Shown here piece by piece: positions 33,848 through 46,017 of a stretch of DNA of 64,000 nt. The notes below the pieces were generated by a model. The model made no database searches, was not told the DNA's origin, and worked only from the letters and a program-made list of their open reading frames with translations. Within the stretch, counting starts at the first letter, position 1. The number at the start of each line of letters is the position of its first letter. Location of the stretch: positions 620,001 to 684,000 of the forward strand of contig JANFAH010000023.1 of NCBI GenBank assembly GCA_024663395.1, given 5' to 3'. The position numbers and the translations under genes are program-made. The stretch is from Pisolithus tinctorius (lineage: Eukaryota; Basidiomycota; Agaricomycetes; Boletales; Pisolithaceae).

Positions 33848-36800
33848 ATGGAAACCACAGAAGAACTGCAACAACTCGAAATCACCGCCTTAAAGTCGAT
33901 TTATGACCAGGATTTCTTCGAACCACCTCCACCGAAAGCTTGGAAGGTATATTTGCGCGCGTTTCTTCCAATCAGATCTGATGACGACGAGGTGATCGTC
34001 CTCATTGTACCGTTAGGCAGCTGCCAGGCTCCCAGAATTCATTATCAAAGTCGTGCACCCCGACCCTTACCATGCATCCAAAGTTTTCTTTCATCTTCAT
34101 ATCAAGTAAGCAACTGACAATAGGTCCTCGCCGATGTCACCGACCAAGCTGTCAGATTCCCAAAGACATACCCCACACTTGCCACACCCATCTTTAGTGT
34201 CCAGAAACCGATGCGCGGCATTACTCCCGATGTGGAAGCTGCGTTGCCAAAGGTTATCCATGCTGAAGCTCAGAGACTTCGAGGGTCGGAAATGGTCTTT
34301 CAGGTTTGCTCTCTTTCATGCTGTCCTGGTGTACTTTGCTAATGACTTTCTCGCTGACATCTAGATCATCACAACAGCCCAAGAATGGATAGCAGAGCGT
34401 ATCAAACCACCAAGCGAGCCATCTGGATCCCTTGCTACTGAGATGACGAAACGTGCCACTCAGGAAGAGCAGGTACGTGCTGCACACCCGTTGCATGAAA
34501 TTCCTTCTGATCACAACGTTGAACAGGAACGCCGCCAGAAAGAAGAGGCGGAAGCTAAACGCCAATCAGCACTGGCAGCCCAGCTTGCCGCACAACTTCA
34601 AGAGAAGATTCAGGCAGATTCTCAGAAGCACCTTTTGGCTAAAGAAATGCAATACAAGGCTGCTCGACGGAGAGCGCAATCAGACGCTACGGAGGTTCCT
34701 TCTGCTGGTGACACCTTGACGGAATCGTTCCCTACTGAAGTCGAGTTTCGTGGAATACGCTTCAATGCTGTTAAGATGTTTCATCCTCGACGAGGTGCGT
34801 TCGTGTCTAAGCAAGGCGGGCTATAAATTAAGCACGGGCCTTCAGAGTGTTTGGGTATCACCTATCTGGCGGATCCCTTATGCGACGACGTTCATGCTAC
34901 CCTTCCCTTGGAAGTGCACGCAGTCGAGTTCAATTCAGAATACTACACGTCTACTCAAGGTAATTGAATACTGTCCTTCATGTAATCATTCACCCTACTG
35001 AACGCAATATTTCAGGGAAGAAGAAGCTTGCGCAACTTGAGGCAGAAATCCAGCGTTTGATGAATGTCAATCACCCGAACTTGTTAAGCGTGTTGGCCGT
35101 TAAATTATCTTTTCCTCATACTGGACCTCCACTGCTTGCCGTTCTTTCTGAACAACGCCCGTCACTTACTCTGCAAGATGTCCTCGAGGATTGCCATTGC
35201 CTGCGGGAAGACAGAGCTTCGGTAGCGTACCAATTGTCTTTCATTATATGTCGTCGTATAAACTCCTATCTCTTAGGACTATCTCGGCCAAATGCTTTCG
35301 GCGCTGAACGCCGTGCATTCCCATGATCTAGTGCACAGAGGTGAGCCACATTCATTTTGTCGGAAACATCGCTTTACCTTCTTCAGGATTGAATACCTGC
35401 TGCGTATTTTTGGCTACTCGAGAAAATCGCTTGGGTGCTAAGCTCGTCAAGGTGGGCAAAGTCGGATATTATGAACGCTTGAAGGATCTCCATCGGTCGA
35501 ATCCTTTCTGCACTGGTTTGGTCCTAGCCAATGATGAGCCCGACTTGCCTGAGGCTTGGTGAGACGCATCTATCCTGATCTGCATATGGTTTAATAACCG
35601 TGAATTCAAGGCTCTCGAAAGATGTCCTCGAGTCTCCATTGTCGTACACCAAGGGTCGTGATATCCATAACGTCGGAGTGATATTGTTACAGATGTTGCA
35701 TGGTTTAGACGTCATGTTTCGATTCCGTAATCCAAGAGAAGCCGCACAAGCAGGAAAGCTCATCCTCACTCTTTTTGTTTGTACTTCATCTGATGATCCA
35801 CTTCAGCATCAGTATCTCCAATTCTGAAAACGTGTGCCCTGAATATGATGTCCACCAGCAAGAAGAGCGGCGTGACATGTTTGAGTTTGTTGGCCGACCT
35901 CGCATCTCTGTCGACGAACTCTCCCACGACGATACATTCACCGACGATTCCGGTTGGGCCGAGAACCCCCTTGGCTAACGGTAGCATTTACGGGACGTCG
36001 CCGGAGAAGGATTATTTCCGTGCACCCCCAAGGACGAGACAAGCTAGTAGATGGAAGGAGGACTGGGAGGAACTTGAACTCTTGGTAACAGAATTTGTCC
36101 CATTTGAACTTCTGTCAACCTTATTGTGCTTTCTGCCAGGGACGAGGGGCATTTGGGTCGGTTGTGAAAGCACGCAATAAGATTGACAATCGTATATATG
36201 CAGGTGAGTTCGGATTGTTTCTAGGAAAGGCGGACTTTTCAATGATGGAGCGTCCGAAGTCAAGAAGATTCGGCTTCGCACTGACCAGAGCGACACGAAA
36301 ATCTTCCGCGAAGTTAATGCACTTAGCAAGCTCTCGCATCGATTTATCGTGCGCTATTACACGACTTGGGTTGAAACTGCCCAGCCAGATTCCACAGCTC
36401 CATCTTCTGAGGACGATTCGGGCACTGGTTCGGGAACCGAAGGTGGACGGACCTCCGTCCCGAATTCGTTTGAGAGGAGGGGTGAACATTCAGACCCGTT
36501 CAGCATCGATCTGGACGATTTGGACGACTATGGTTCGGGTAGTCGGTCATCGTTCCCGAGTATCCACTTTACGCGGTCAGAGGTGAATGACGAGAAGGAC
36601 GAAGAAGACGAAGATAGTGATGATGCGTTTGCTAATCTCTTCGTTTCGGAATACTCCGACGATGTGGACGTTGTGACGCCTACTACACCGGTGGTGCCTC
36701 GGACTTTGTACATTCAGATGGTTTGCCTTGGTATAGTTCCCGCTGATTATCTCCAGCTTATCTAATTCGTTAGGAATTTGTGGAGCGTCAGACACTGAAA

Positions 36801-39800
36801 GAGGTATGCTGGATTCACGCGTCTTATTTGGTCCTTGCTGAATATGTTCTTTTCATAGCGGGTTGCAGAAGGTTTGTCTGAGGAAGAAGCATGGCGCCTT
36901 TTCTATCAAATTCTGGAGGCCCTGGTACACATGGGAAGCATGGGCATCGTAATATTCTTCCCTCCTCACTACATTATGTACTGACATTACGGTGTGCAGT
37001 TGCACAGAGATATCAAACTAACGAATATCTTCATCGGTGAGAGGGGTCCGTTGTATTTTCCTTTCTGGCTATTGAGGTCGTTCTTTTTAGATGGCAAAGG
37101 CGACTGCAAAGGTCGGGTGCTTCATTTGGTGCTGCATACGACGTCTCAAATCTTCTCTTAGTTGGTGATTTCGGGCTTGCCACTTCTAGCCTTGCAGCTG
37201 TGGATCCTTCGGACTTGTCGCCTCAGATAGCGCACTCGGATTCTGACTTTACCCTTGGTAGTACTTGACCCCTCTTACGTTGCACTTCCCGCTGAATTCT
37301 CGTTTACAGAGGTGGGAACCAAGTTGTACATCGCACCTGAGGTATTGTCTCGGAAAAGGGGACCCCGCAACCACAACAAAGCCGACATGTACAGTTTGGG
37401 AGTGAGTTACAGATGTCGTCCCCGTTCTGTTTGCTTTCTTAACAGGTTCACAGATTGTATTCTTCGAGATGAACTACATGTTCAGTACAGGTTCTGAGCG
37501 TATCGCGGTCATTGAAGATCTAAGAAAGCCCGAAGTGTACTTTCCACGGGAATGGGACCAACATAGAGCGCGCCAAAAGCAGAGTATGTTCCCCTGTTCG
37601 TTTTTGGTGCGGCGGTTGGCTAATGGTACCCAGTTATCTCGTGGCTTCTGCGGCATGACCCTGCAGAACGGCCCACTGCTCTGGAGCTCACTCAGAGTTC
37701 GCTTCTGCCCCCAAGAATGGAAGACGAGTATTTCAAGGGTGCATTGCGGATGATGTGTATGTGCCCGCTCCTGAGAATTGCCTCTGCGACCTAAATGGCA
37801 CCTTTCAGCAAAGAAAGACTCACCCTACTACCAAGGTGTTCTATCTACGTTGTTCAACCAGCCAGGAGATCAGGTCAGAAGCTACCTTTACGACCTTGAA
37901 GCTGAGATTCCCGAACATGCCCACCTGAATACCATCGTGCAAGACAAGCTGTCATCTATCTTCCGCCTACATGGAGCTGTTGACATGGAACCTCTACTTC
38001 TGGTGCCGTCGACTGGTCCAGAAGATAGCCAGTCGCAGGCTGCTTATGTTGACCGGCATGGTGAAGTTGTTTGTCTACCCAACAATGCTCTTGTTCCGTT
38101 TGCAAGGTTGGCTGCTCGTAATAACGTTCAGAGGATTAAGCGGTTTCATATCACCAACATCTACCGCCCTAGGTAAGTACTGTATCTCCCTCTGAATATC
38201 CACTTCTGACGTATCTCCGCCAGCGCCGTGCCTGGTCATCCCAGAGTTACGAAAGCCGCTGTACTCGACATCATCACGCCAGATATTTCAAGTGGCATTG
38301 TTGCAGGTGGTGCAGAGTTAATCATGTTACTCAATGATTGCCTTTATAGCTTCCCGAACCTTACACAGACCTATGAAATTCACATCTCACACTCGAGAAG
38401 TATTGAATTTCTTCTTACTTTCCTATAGATATATGGCTGACTTATGAGCAGTTGTTGAGCTCGCATTGAGTCGTATCCCAGAAGAATTGCGTGCTTCAGT
38501 GATTGATATCATCAACCAATCGAAATCTTCGGCTTCTCAAAAACGCGCCTCACTGTTAAAGAAGGGTCTCTTGCGAAGCACTGCCGACGAATTGGAGATT
38601 CTTGCTGAAATAGGTCAATCATTTTGCACCCTGTGGAGTGACGGCGGTGTGCTCACGGATACAACGCAGACGAAGATATCGATGGGTTACTCGCAAAGCT
38701 CGGGAAAGTTGCGCCGTCCCTGATGACTATGATGAAACCTGCTGCAGAGGAAATTAAGGAATGCATTCGATATGCGTCAGCGGCAGGGTTTAACGAGCCG
38801 ATCTACTTCCATCCGCTGATGTGGGGAACACACCACATGCATTTCAAAGAAGGGTTCCGGCTGGAAGTTGTACGACGCACCAGAAGACTAGATGTCCTTG
38901 CAGCAGCGGGGAGGTACGTGGAGTTTCTTTCCAACGTAATGCTTTACTGAGTCCTTGTCTTTAGATATGATAATCTCATCAAGCAATATGCCGCTCCGAA
39001 ATCCAAGTCAGAGCAGATCTGTGCTTTTGCTGTCCAGATTGCACTTGAGAAGATAACAGTCGCTTTAGCCGCGTATCAGAGTACATCCGTGAAGGCCTTA
39101 GTTAAGGAGCAAAGATCTTTCGGTTTCTGGAGTCCACGCAGATGCGATGTCTATGTCCTCTCGTTTCAGCCAGGTTACTTGCAAGACAGACTGGAAGTTG
39201 CCGCGCTTCTGTGGCAGAACAATATAAGCGCTGATATCATGTATGAAGCAAATCTCGCAGATGTGGATCACGAGAGTCACAATGATCTCTGCTCACGAGA
39301 AGGGATCCTGTGAGTTTACTATTTTCTTAACGCTCGTATCTTTACTGAACCGACGAAGGTTCGCGGTGTACATTCGGTCTCGAAGCGGTCGTCGAGATCA
39401 AACTGCTTTCAAAGTGAAGAGTATTTTGAAGGGTACGGAATACGAGGGTACGCAATTTTTCTCTGGACTCCTGTCGCACGCTCAACGTCGGCTTCAGTCT
39501 CGAGGCAGGATTTGGTCGGCTGGCTCCAGCAACAGATCGCGGAGCAGAAGCGCATTGATTCCTCAACGTCAGGGGCTACTAGCTATCCTGATATCCTGCA
39601 CACTTCATTGTCTGGAGGAACGTCCAGTGGAAGTGATGTTCACCTCGTCCTACCAGTTGACACAAAGAAGCAGCGCAAGCATCTTAGAATATTACTTGAC
39701 AAAGGTAAGCCAAGTTATGAAAGTGTTCAGCTGAGCAAGTCCGCTCACTTGCACTGCAGCGTATGAAAAGAGTACTGAGTTGAGCGACGCCGTCCAAAGC

Positions 39801-40040
39801 GGCATCTCCACAATTGTTGTCGACGTGCCCACCATAGTTTTCGATGGCTTGGTGCGGAACTCTAACTGGATTCATGATGATGAAGCATGGAAAGCCATCG
39901 TGGCCGCTATGCCCAGTCTCCAAAGTGCCTACTCCCATCAAGTTCGCGAGGCAGTGGCGAAGCGCAAGGCTGATGGTCACCGTTTCGTCATCCTATATGC
40001 CGCAAGGGAAGAGCGCATGCAACTGCTCAGCCTCACATAG
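33848..40040 (+). CDS. GCN2: eIF2-alpha kinase GCN2
   Basis: Twenty-nine exons join with consistent phases to 1,575 residues, the size expected for Gcn2. In order: the RWD domain (residues 1-115, with ITALKSIY and HPDP), which binds Gcn1; a charged coiled coil; a degenerate first kinase domain (around HRGLNTC); the active kinase with glycine loop GRGAFGSVV (573-581), catalytic Lys in YAVKKI (595), HRDIKLTN (Asp791), DFGLAT (Asp809) and IAPEVL, plus the acidic insert typical of this family; the HisRS-like domain from about residue 955 (SPYYQG, VPGHP, GGRYDNL-like region ending AGRYDNL); and a C-terminal ribosome-binding domain. It senses uncharged tRNA and phosphorylates eIF2-alpha. A 21-nt micro-exon (37091-37111) encodes the residues just before DFG. 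Confidence 0.95.
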
Positions 40041-40221
40041 ATCATTTGTCTCCTGGTCTACATTCTCACCTAGTCATAGCTGATGCTCTAAGTCGAACCT
40101 ACCTCTCATAGACCTATAACTATTAGTACAAGAGTATGGGTGCTTCTAGTGGTTCTACAGTCGTGATTGCCATAGTAGATTGACAGTGTATCGTGTAACT
40201 ACTTATCGGATGTTAGAGATT

Positions 40222-43200
40222 TCATTGACTCCAAACTGTGAGTGTTTCCTGGAAGCCGTCCTGATTACTACTCTCATTCACGATCCCGTTTTGCGACACG
40301 CTGAGTTGATATGTCGCGCCAACGGTTGAGAGACTGTAAACCGTAATAGTCGAACTTGAATCAACGTTGAAGATCTGGGATTGACAACTCCACGTGTTCA
40401 AGCAACTTTGCGCGTAATTCTACCATCCGGTGAGCTTTCCAGCTGAATCAAGGTAAACTCTGGACGTACTTGGAAAAAGCTATAAAAGCCAGCGCCTGAA
40501 ACCCGTGTTAGCTAGAGGTGTGTGGGAACCAACTGACGCATACCAAATAGGATGATATTGTATGAGTTTTGCACCCACATGCCCCATGCCATGTTGATGC
40601 TGCTAGAAAACGATGGATCACTGTAAACGGACGTGCTGCTGTAGGGCGCTGGAGCAGCGGGAACAGGTTGATAGTAAGGCTATAGGTGGCAAGTTCGTCA
40701 AGGACATTGCAAAGAGAACGCCAAGCTCACTGTCTCAGTTTGCACAAATCCAATCCAGTGGTTCTGTGCACTAGCCAAGTTGTATTGGTAAAGCGCAGAG
40801 TGCTCCGCTAAGGAGTTGTCAGAATTTGGCTGACATGTTCGAGAGAAATCATACTTACAGGCAGTACCGATTAACCAAACAGGACCAGCAGATTGAGAGA
40901 GGACGCCGCGCCCAGTGAATACACTGATCTGTGCTGAGTTGCCAGCATCCAGGTCGTGGTCAGCAGTCCATACCCATGTACCCTACAAGCCAAATTTGCA
41001 GTAAATTCTAAGAATGCCAACTGAAGTTCGCACCTCAAAGTATGCGCTAGACCCTGGTGTGAGGTGTATGCCGAGGAAGGCCGCCTGGCAGTTAGTGTTC
41101 ACTGATCCAGACGGACATTGACTGGCCTGCATATTGGTTCCCGCAGCTGTGCATGGCGCTCGTCAATAGAGACCCGTCCTGTATCATAATGCCTACCTCC
41201 TCCGAGCCTGTATGCCATACATTAGCCACTGCATGGTCGAACGGGAGCGGTGCGTACCTAATATGAGTATCCCAGAGTCCCGCAGCTCCTTGCTGTCCTG
41301 ATGGGTCGTGGACGTTCCATTCGAGCAAAATGGCACCAGGGGCTAAGTTTCCTATGGTTAAACTGCGATTTGAATTATGCAAACTTGACTCACTGGGTCC
41401 TGCAGTGGATAAGATCATATCACTGATCTCCATCAAGCCAGTGGAGCCGGCAGTACCAGCTTGGATGGCGACCTTCGGACTGTTCTGATTTTGAAAAGCA
41501 CTTCCACCTGCAAGGATCACGGACCACGCCTCGCCAACAATTTGTGTACCCGCTGGGATGGCGATGGTATTCGTAACATAGTAGGTACCCGCGTCGAAAA
41601 AGATAATCATGCATCCAGCGTACTGTACGCAGCATGATCAGCGACACCTTCCCTTTCCACTGAACTGCCTGAACAGTATTACTTGCCTGATTGATAACAT
41701 TCTGAATCGCTGCTGTGTCATCCGTGTGGCCGTCGCCAGCGGCGCCCTGACTCTTGACGCTGATGAACTGGCTTGCTGCGTAGTTTGCATACTGAGGGTG
41801 GGACTTGCCAAATACTTTACCGGAGCTATCCAAAAGCGATGATGGCTTGTTAGCCGACACGATGTTCCCCTGCGTAAAGGTCGGCGTGCCACTGGTTCCA
41901 GTGAAAACGTTCCCTTGTCCCCAAGATGTAATCGTGACAGTACCACCGGTAAGCACTGTGGGACCGTTATTGACCCCTACTGCAATGGGAACGTTGTTCA
42001 GGTTTATGTTATTCAAAACGAGTGAGCCTCCCAATTTCCCATTACTTGCAGTGGATGTGCGAACGAAAATGGGAGTATTTGTTACCACAGCATCGATAAT
42101 AGCCTCAGAACCGACAGACTGGGTGTTTCTTTAGCGCATACAGCATGTTACTCGAGGAACTACGGACTTGGGTCGATTGGTTAGTACCGCCCGTAGCCAA
42201 GTCGAAGCCAACCTAATATGGATTGTCAGCTGTGCTGCACCGCTTCATTGTGGGGGACTCCTACCTGACAATTATTGATGGTAACTCCCTGAAACGTAAA
42301 ACCTGAATAGAACTTTAAGCAAACTCTATCTGACGTTGCATATAATGACTAACCCCAATTCCAGATTCCGGATACAGCTAGTAGAGTGATTCATCAGTGC
42401 CGTGCAATCGAAGCTACCGCCCGCATTACCTATGTTGGCATTATTGACTGTCAAGTTCCGGATGGTAAACTGCTGGTTTCCAACTTGAATGCCGTATTTT
42501 CCTATTAGGGTCATAATGAGGTGTTTCTACGTGGAAAAGAGGAAGGTGCCACCTCCATTAAAAACAATATCTGCGACCGGTGCTTGAGAGTGGTGGCATC
42601 ACAAAAATGATGAGCAACACACCTCCCATAAAACCACCACTTTAAAGACGATGACACCAGTTATATATCACAATCGTGCGGAACATTAGAAATCTCACCT
42701 CCCATTCTCCATAAACATGCCTAACAAGTCAGTTCATTGCTTTGGGATCAAGTGCTATATTAGGGCTAACCTTGATGGTTGTTGCCTGAGGCGGTCGACA
42801 TTTCTACAACGACATTAATTAGGGACGTAGCTTGCGACACTTGCCAGTGCAGGCCGATAGCGGATGTCGAAGCGGGAATCTGCCGTAAATCGATGATCAA
42901 GTTCCGCACCGAACGATAGCTTAAGTATGTTAAGTACTTGGGAAAGTCGGAGACAGCAATGCACAGCTCTTACAAGTTATCTTGATTGACGAACCACTGA
43001 GCACCGTAGCCATTGGGAATATAAGGATCAGCGTCTAAATTACGAATGTTCGTCAACGCATGCTACAGAAGATCAAGAGCTGCCTACTTACCTATGACAG
43101 CAAACCCGGAGAAATTGGGGGATGCCAGGAGAGTCGGTGGGTTCCTCGCATCACCAATCATCTGAGTATAGTAATACGTGTTGATTGCTGAAGAAACCAA

Positions 43201-43703
43201 GTATGTTCTACGCAATGGTCGAAATAATAGCGAAATAAGCCAATCAGAAACTCACCCTTGCGGAAAGTAGACGATAGCCGGGGTAACGCTGGGGATAGCT
43301 AGCTTACTATCATATGTGAAAAAGATGACGGACATACATACGTAGATGAAGAACAGGTGCCTCCACCGCAGCGTCCTCCTGAAGACATCGCCGCGCTAAA
43401 CTTACTTGAGATATGTCCAACAACGAAGTGTTTGAATGTAACCCACTTAATTGCGGCAGTGTCATCAGTAACGCCGTTACCCGTGGCGCCAAAGTCTTTG
43501 ACATTGCGGAAAACTTGGTACGAGCTTGGGTTCGGATTGAACGCAGAGGTTCCTTGATGTTTGATGGTTTCAAGCCAGTAAGGGTCGCCGGGAGCTGCTG
43601 TTCCACCGTTGAGGGGGGCAGAACACAGGGAACCTAAACTAAATACGCGATGGGACAAGCTCAGGACCGTGCCCAAGCAGAACAACATAGCGGAGAACAC
43701 CAT
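40222..43703 (-). CDS. secreted exo-beta-1,3-glucanase, GH55
   Basis: The gene starts at the ATG at 43703, which gives a hydrophobic signal peptide (MVFSAMLFCLGTVLSL). It has many short introns and ends at the TGA at 40222-40224. Two pectate-lyase-like beta-helix repeats are seen, each opening with the GH55 signature: VKDFGATGNGVTDDTAAI in exon 1 and AAGDGHTDDTAAIQ near 41750. Other landmarks are GRCGGG, PAIVYFPQGTYLVSS, and IIFFDAGTYYVTNT. GH55 enzymes release glucose or gentiobiose from laminarin-type beta-1,3-glucan and act in wall turnover or in attack on other fungi. Exons checked at the N-terminus, middle and C-terminus are open and in phase; I did not resolve every junction. It converges on GCN2. 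Confidence 0.87.
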
Positions 43704-46017
43704 AGAACAAGGTCGGCAAAGGAACAAGAGGAGACGGAAGGTCAGAGAAAAATCTTGCCTTCATATACGGTTAGCAAAACTTCTCAAGCCCCAATTCTTT
43801 GCAGCCGTAAACGTTGAGGGGCCAGACAGCCGCCACCTCCCACCAAGGTCTACCAACATGGAAAGATCCATTGGCACGTAGAATCTCCAAGACGATGGAG
43901 GGTGAGCTGGCAAACAGCACGCCATTGACTACAGTCGTGCAGCTGAGCGATGCAAAACTGTGAGAGTGGAACATTCTAAATTCTGAAGGCCAGTAGTTTT
44001 AAGAGAGCAGTCACCAGACAATAAAGCCAAGAAACGGCATCAAGACGCATCTTTTGGCTTCTGCCGCGAACTGAAGGTAAAGATCCTGATAGAAGATCGC
44101 GCGGGCTGGGGAACCAACTAGCTAAAGATGTCTCAGACGACGGTCCTCGTTACAGACACACCTGATTTTAACCCAACCATTGCCAAATGTACAGCCAATC
44201 TCCACGATTTGGGCCACCTTTGCCACACCGCCCGTTGTTCGGTGGTAGCTGCGTGAACAAACTGGGGTTCAAGAATGCATAGTAAATACGTCGCTCCGTG
44301 AAGGTCGTCGCTTGCCACGTCACGGAGGTATTGGTAATAGCCATCGGTGCCTCTGGAAACTCACCTGCCTTCCATGTATCCAGGAGACCGCTATTACCGC
44401 ACAGACAAGCTATATCCACCTTACCTCCTCGTGCACGCTCTGATTAGTACACACTACACAGAATACTGGCTATTGATAATAGCAAGGAAGGGTTGTCGTT
44501 GTCGGTAATATGAATGCAGCCGCCGAGCATATCTGCTGCGGTGCCTCTCCACCCACTTCATTCGTCTTCATACGCTCCGTCAAGCCTTCCCGTTCCGGTA
44601 GCACAGCTCCAATGAACGTCCGGAAATACCATCACCTGTTGTTGTTGATCACAAAATTGTGAACTCCCCTGTGGCTAAGGGCACCCATTCAAGGCATATG
44701 GCCTTAACATATGGTATAAGGAGGAATAGAATCAGTTTTGCCCAAGAAGACTGGAGAGTATCGTGTAACAATATGCAAGCTATGAGATTGACGATCGAAC
44801 ACGGAAGCTTTCAAACCTAGCTCTGCTCCCGTTCTGCGTTTCGTTTCACCAGCAACCGATACGTTTCCACAATGTGATGACCGATATAAGTTCAACAGCG
44901 TCCCCAATGCCTCACCTTTCCTGATATCCACGAATGTGATCGCTCTCGCCGGTATGCTGACTGTCAACTCCGTATGTCAGCCTTGTGTTCTGCCCGATAT
45001 CACTTACAACTCTGTGTCACTAACCTGAGCAGTATGCTCTGTTCGCAGGGGTAATAGGAACCTAGAAAGGCGTACCACTTGCCTGGAGTTTCCCGCCATC
45101 CAGACCATACCAACACACCATGGCTACACTTGGAGACCCGAGGGTATAGACCAGCGACATGGAGAGCCGAGGGCCGAGGTTTCTTATTCACTGGCAGAGA
45201 ATATACCCGGCTTCGACGATGGCAACGGTGCGAAGTGCGGAGAACTCGTGATGCATGATGCCTGGACCGGTGGAAGTGATGATTAGTAATCAACGGGGAG
45301 CTGGAAGGTACTCGGAATATGCTCTTTCAGGCCACTTTACTCAGGCCGGTGAGTTATTGCGACTTGTTACAACCGGGCGCGATCACTTCAGGTTAGTTTC
45401 AGCGCAAAAAAATGGTACGTCTTCGTAGGCGCGTTGCACAGGGCATCACAGGTGAACTGAATTGCGTACCAGTTTGGCATGCACGAAACTCACCAAAATG
45501 GCAAGGTCGTATACGTCCACAAGCTTTCTAACCGGCTAAATTGGCGCGCTGACTGCTGTGCTGGTATGAAATTTCGGTGGGCGTTGCAAAAAAAAAGTGT
45601 TATCATATCTAACTTCTGACGTGCATCAATAGCCTAGTCGAAAAGTACATATTAACTACCCGTGCACCTTGGCGAACCACGGCCACCCTGATGTATTGCG
45701 TTCTTTCGCCCTGATGCGGGGAGATCGCATTACGTCAGAGAAAACAAGCTCCTACTAGTCGGGGTAGCTGTGCGTGCTCCGGCTGATCATTCTGGCCTGT
45801 GCCACCCGTGATTCGACGTGGCACCACCGCACACTTCACCATTTTAACTCACCATTATGAATTTCATGGTCGCTGTGCTCTCGTGAATTCAGACGTGATT
45901 GGTTCGCTTCGCGCATGATTCAGCTGTTCGATTGGGTTCGGCGCATTGATAGGCCGATGGAAGCGTCCACTGAATCTATAAGTAGGAGTAACCCTGAGCC
46001 CTCTTTTCGCAAGCACG
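43704..46017. other. intergenic with possible degraded minus-strand gene
   Basis: Minus-strand pieces between 45290 and 44150 look protein-like: LSMSLVYTLGSPSVAMV, then TVSIPARAITFVDI near 44950, and WLYIWQWLG before a stop near 44168. Frames change and stops intervene. The IPARAIT piece resembles the C-terminal beta-sandwich of some glycoside hydrolases, so a dead carbohydrate-active enzyme is possible. I could not build a gene. Confidence 0.3.
45978..45983 (+). promoter_or_regulatory. TATA box of the P450 gene
   Basis: TATAAG lies 40 bp upstream of the P450 start codon at 46018, implying a very short 5' leader. Confidence 0.45.
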
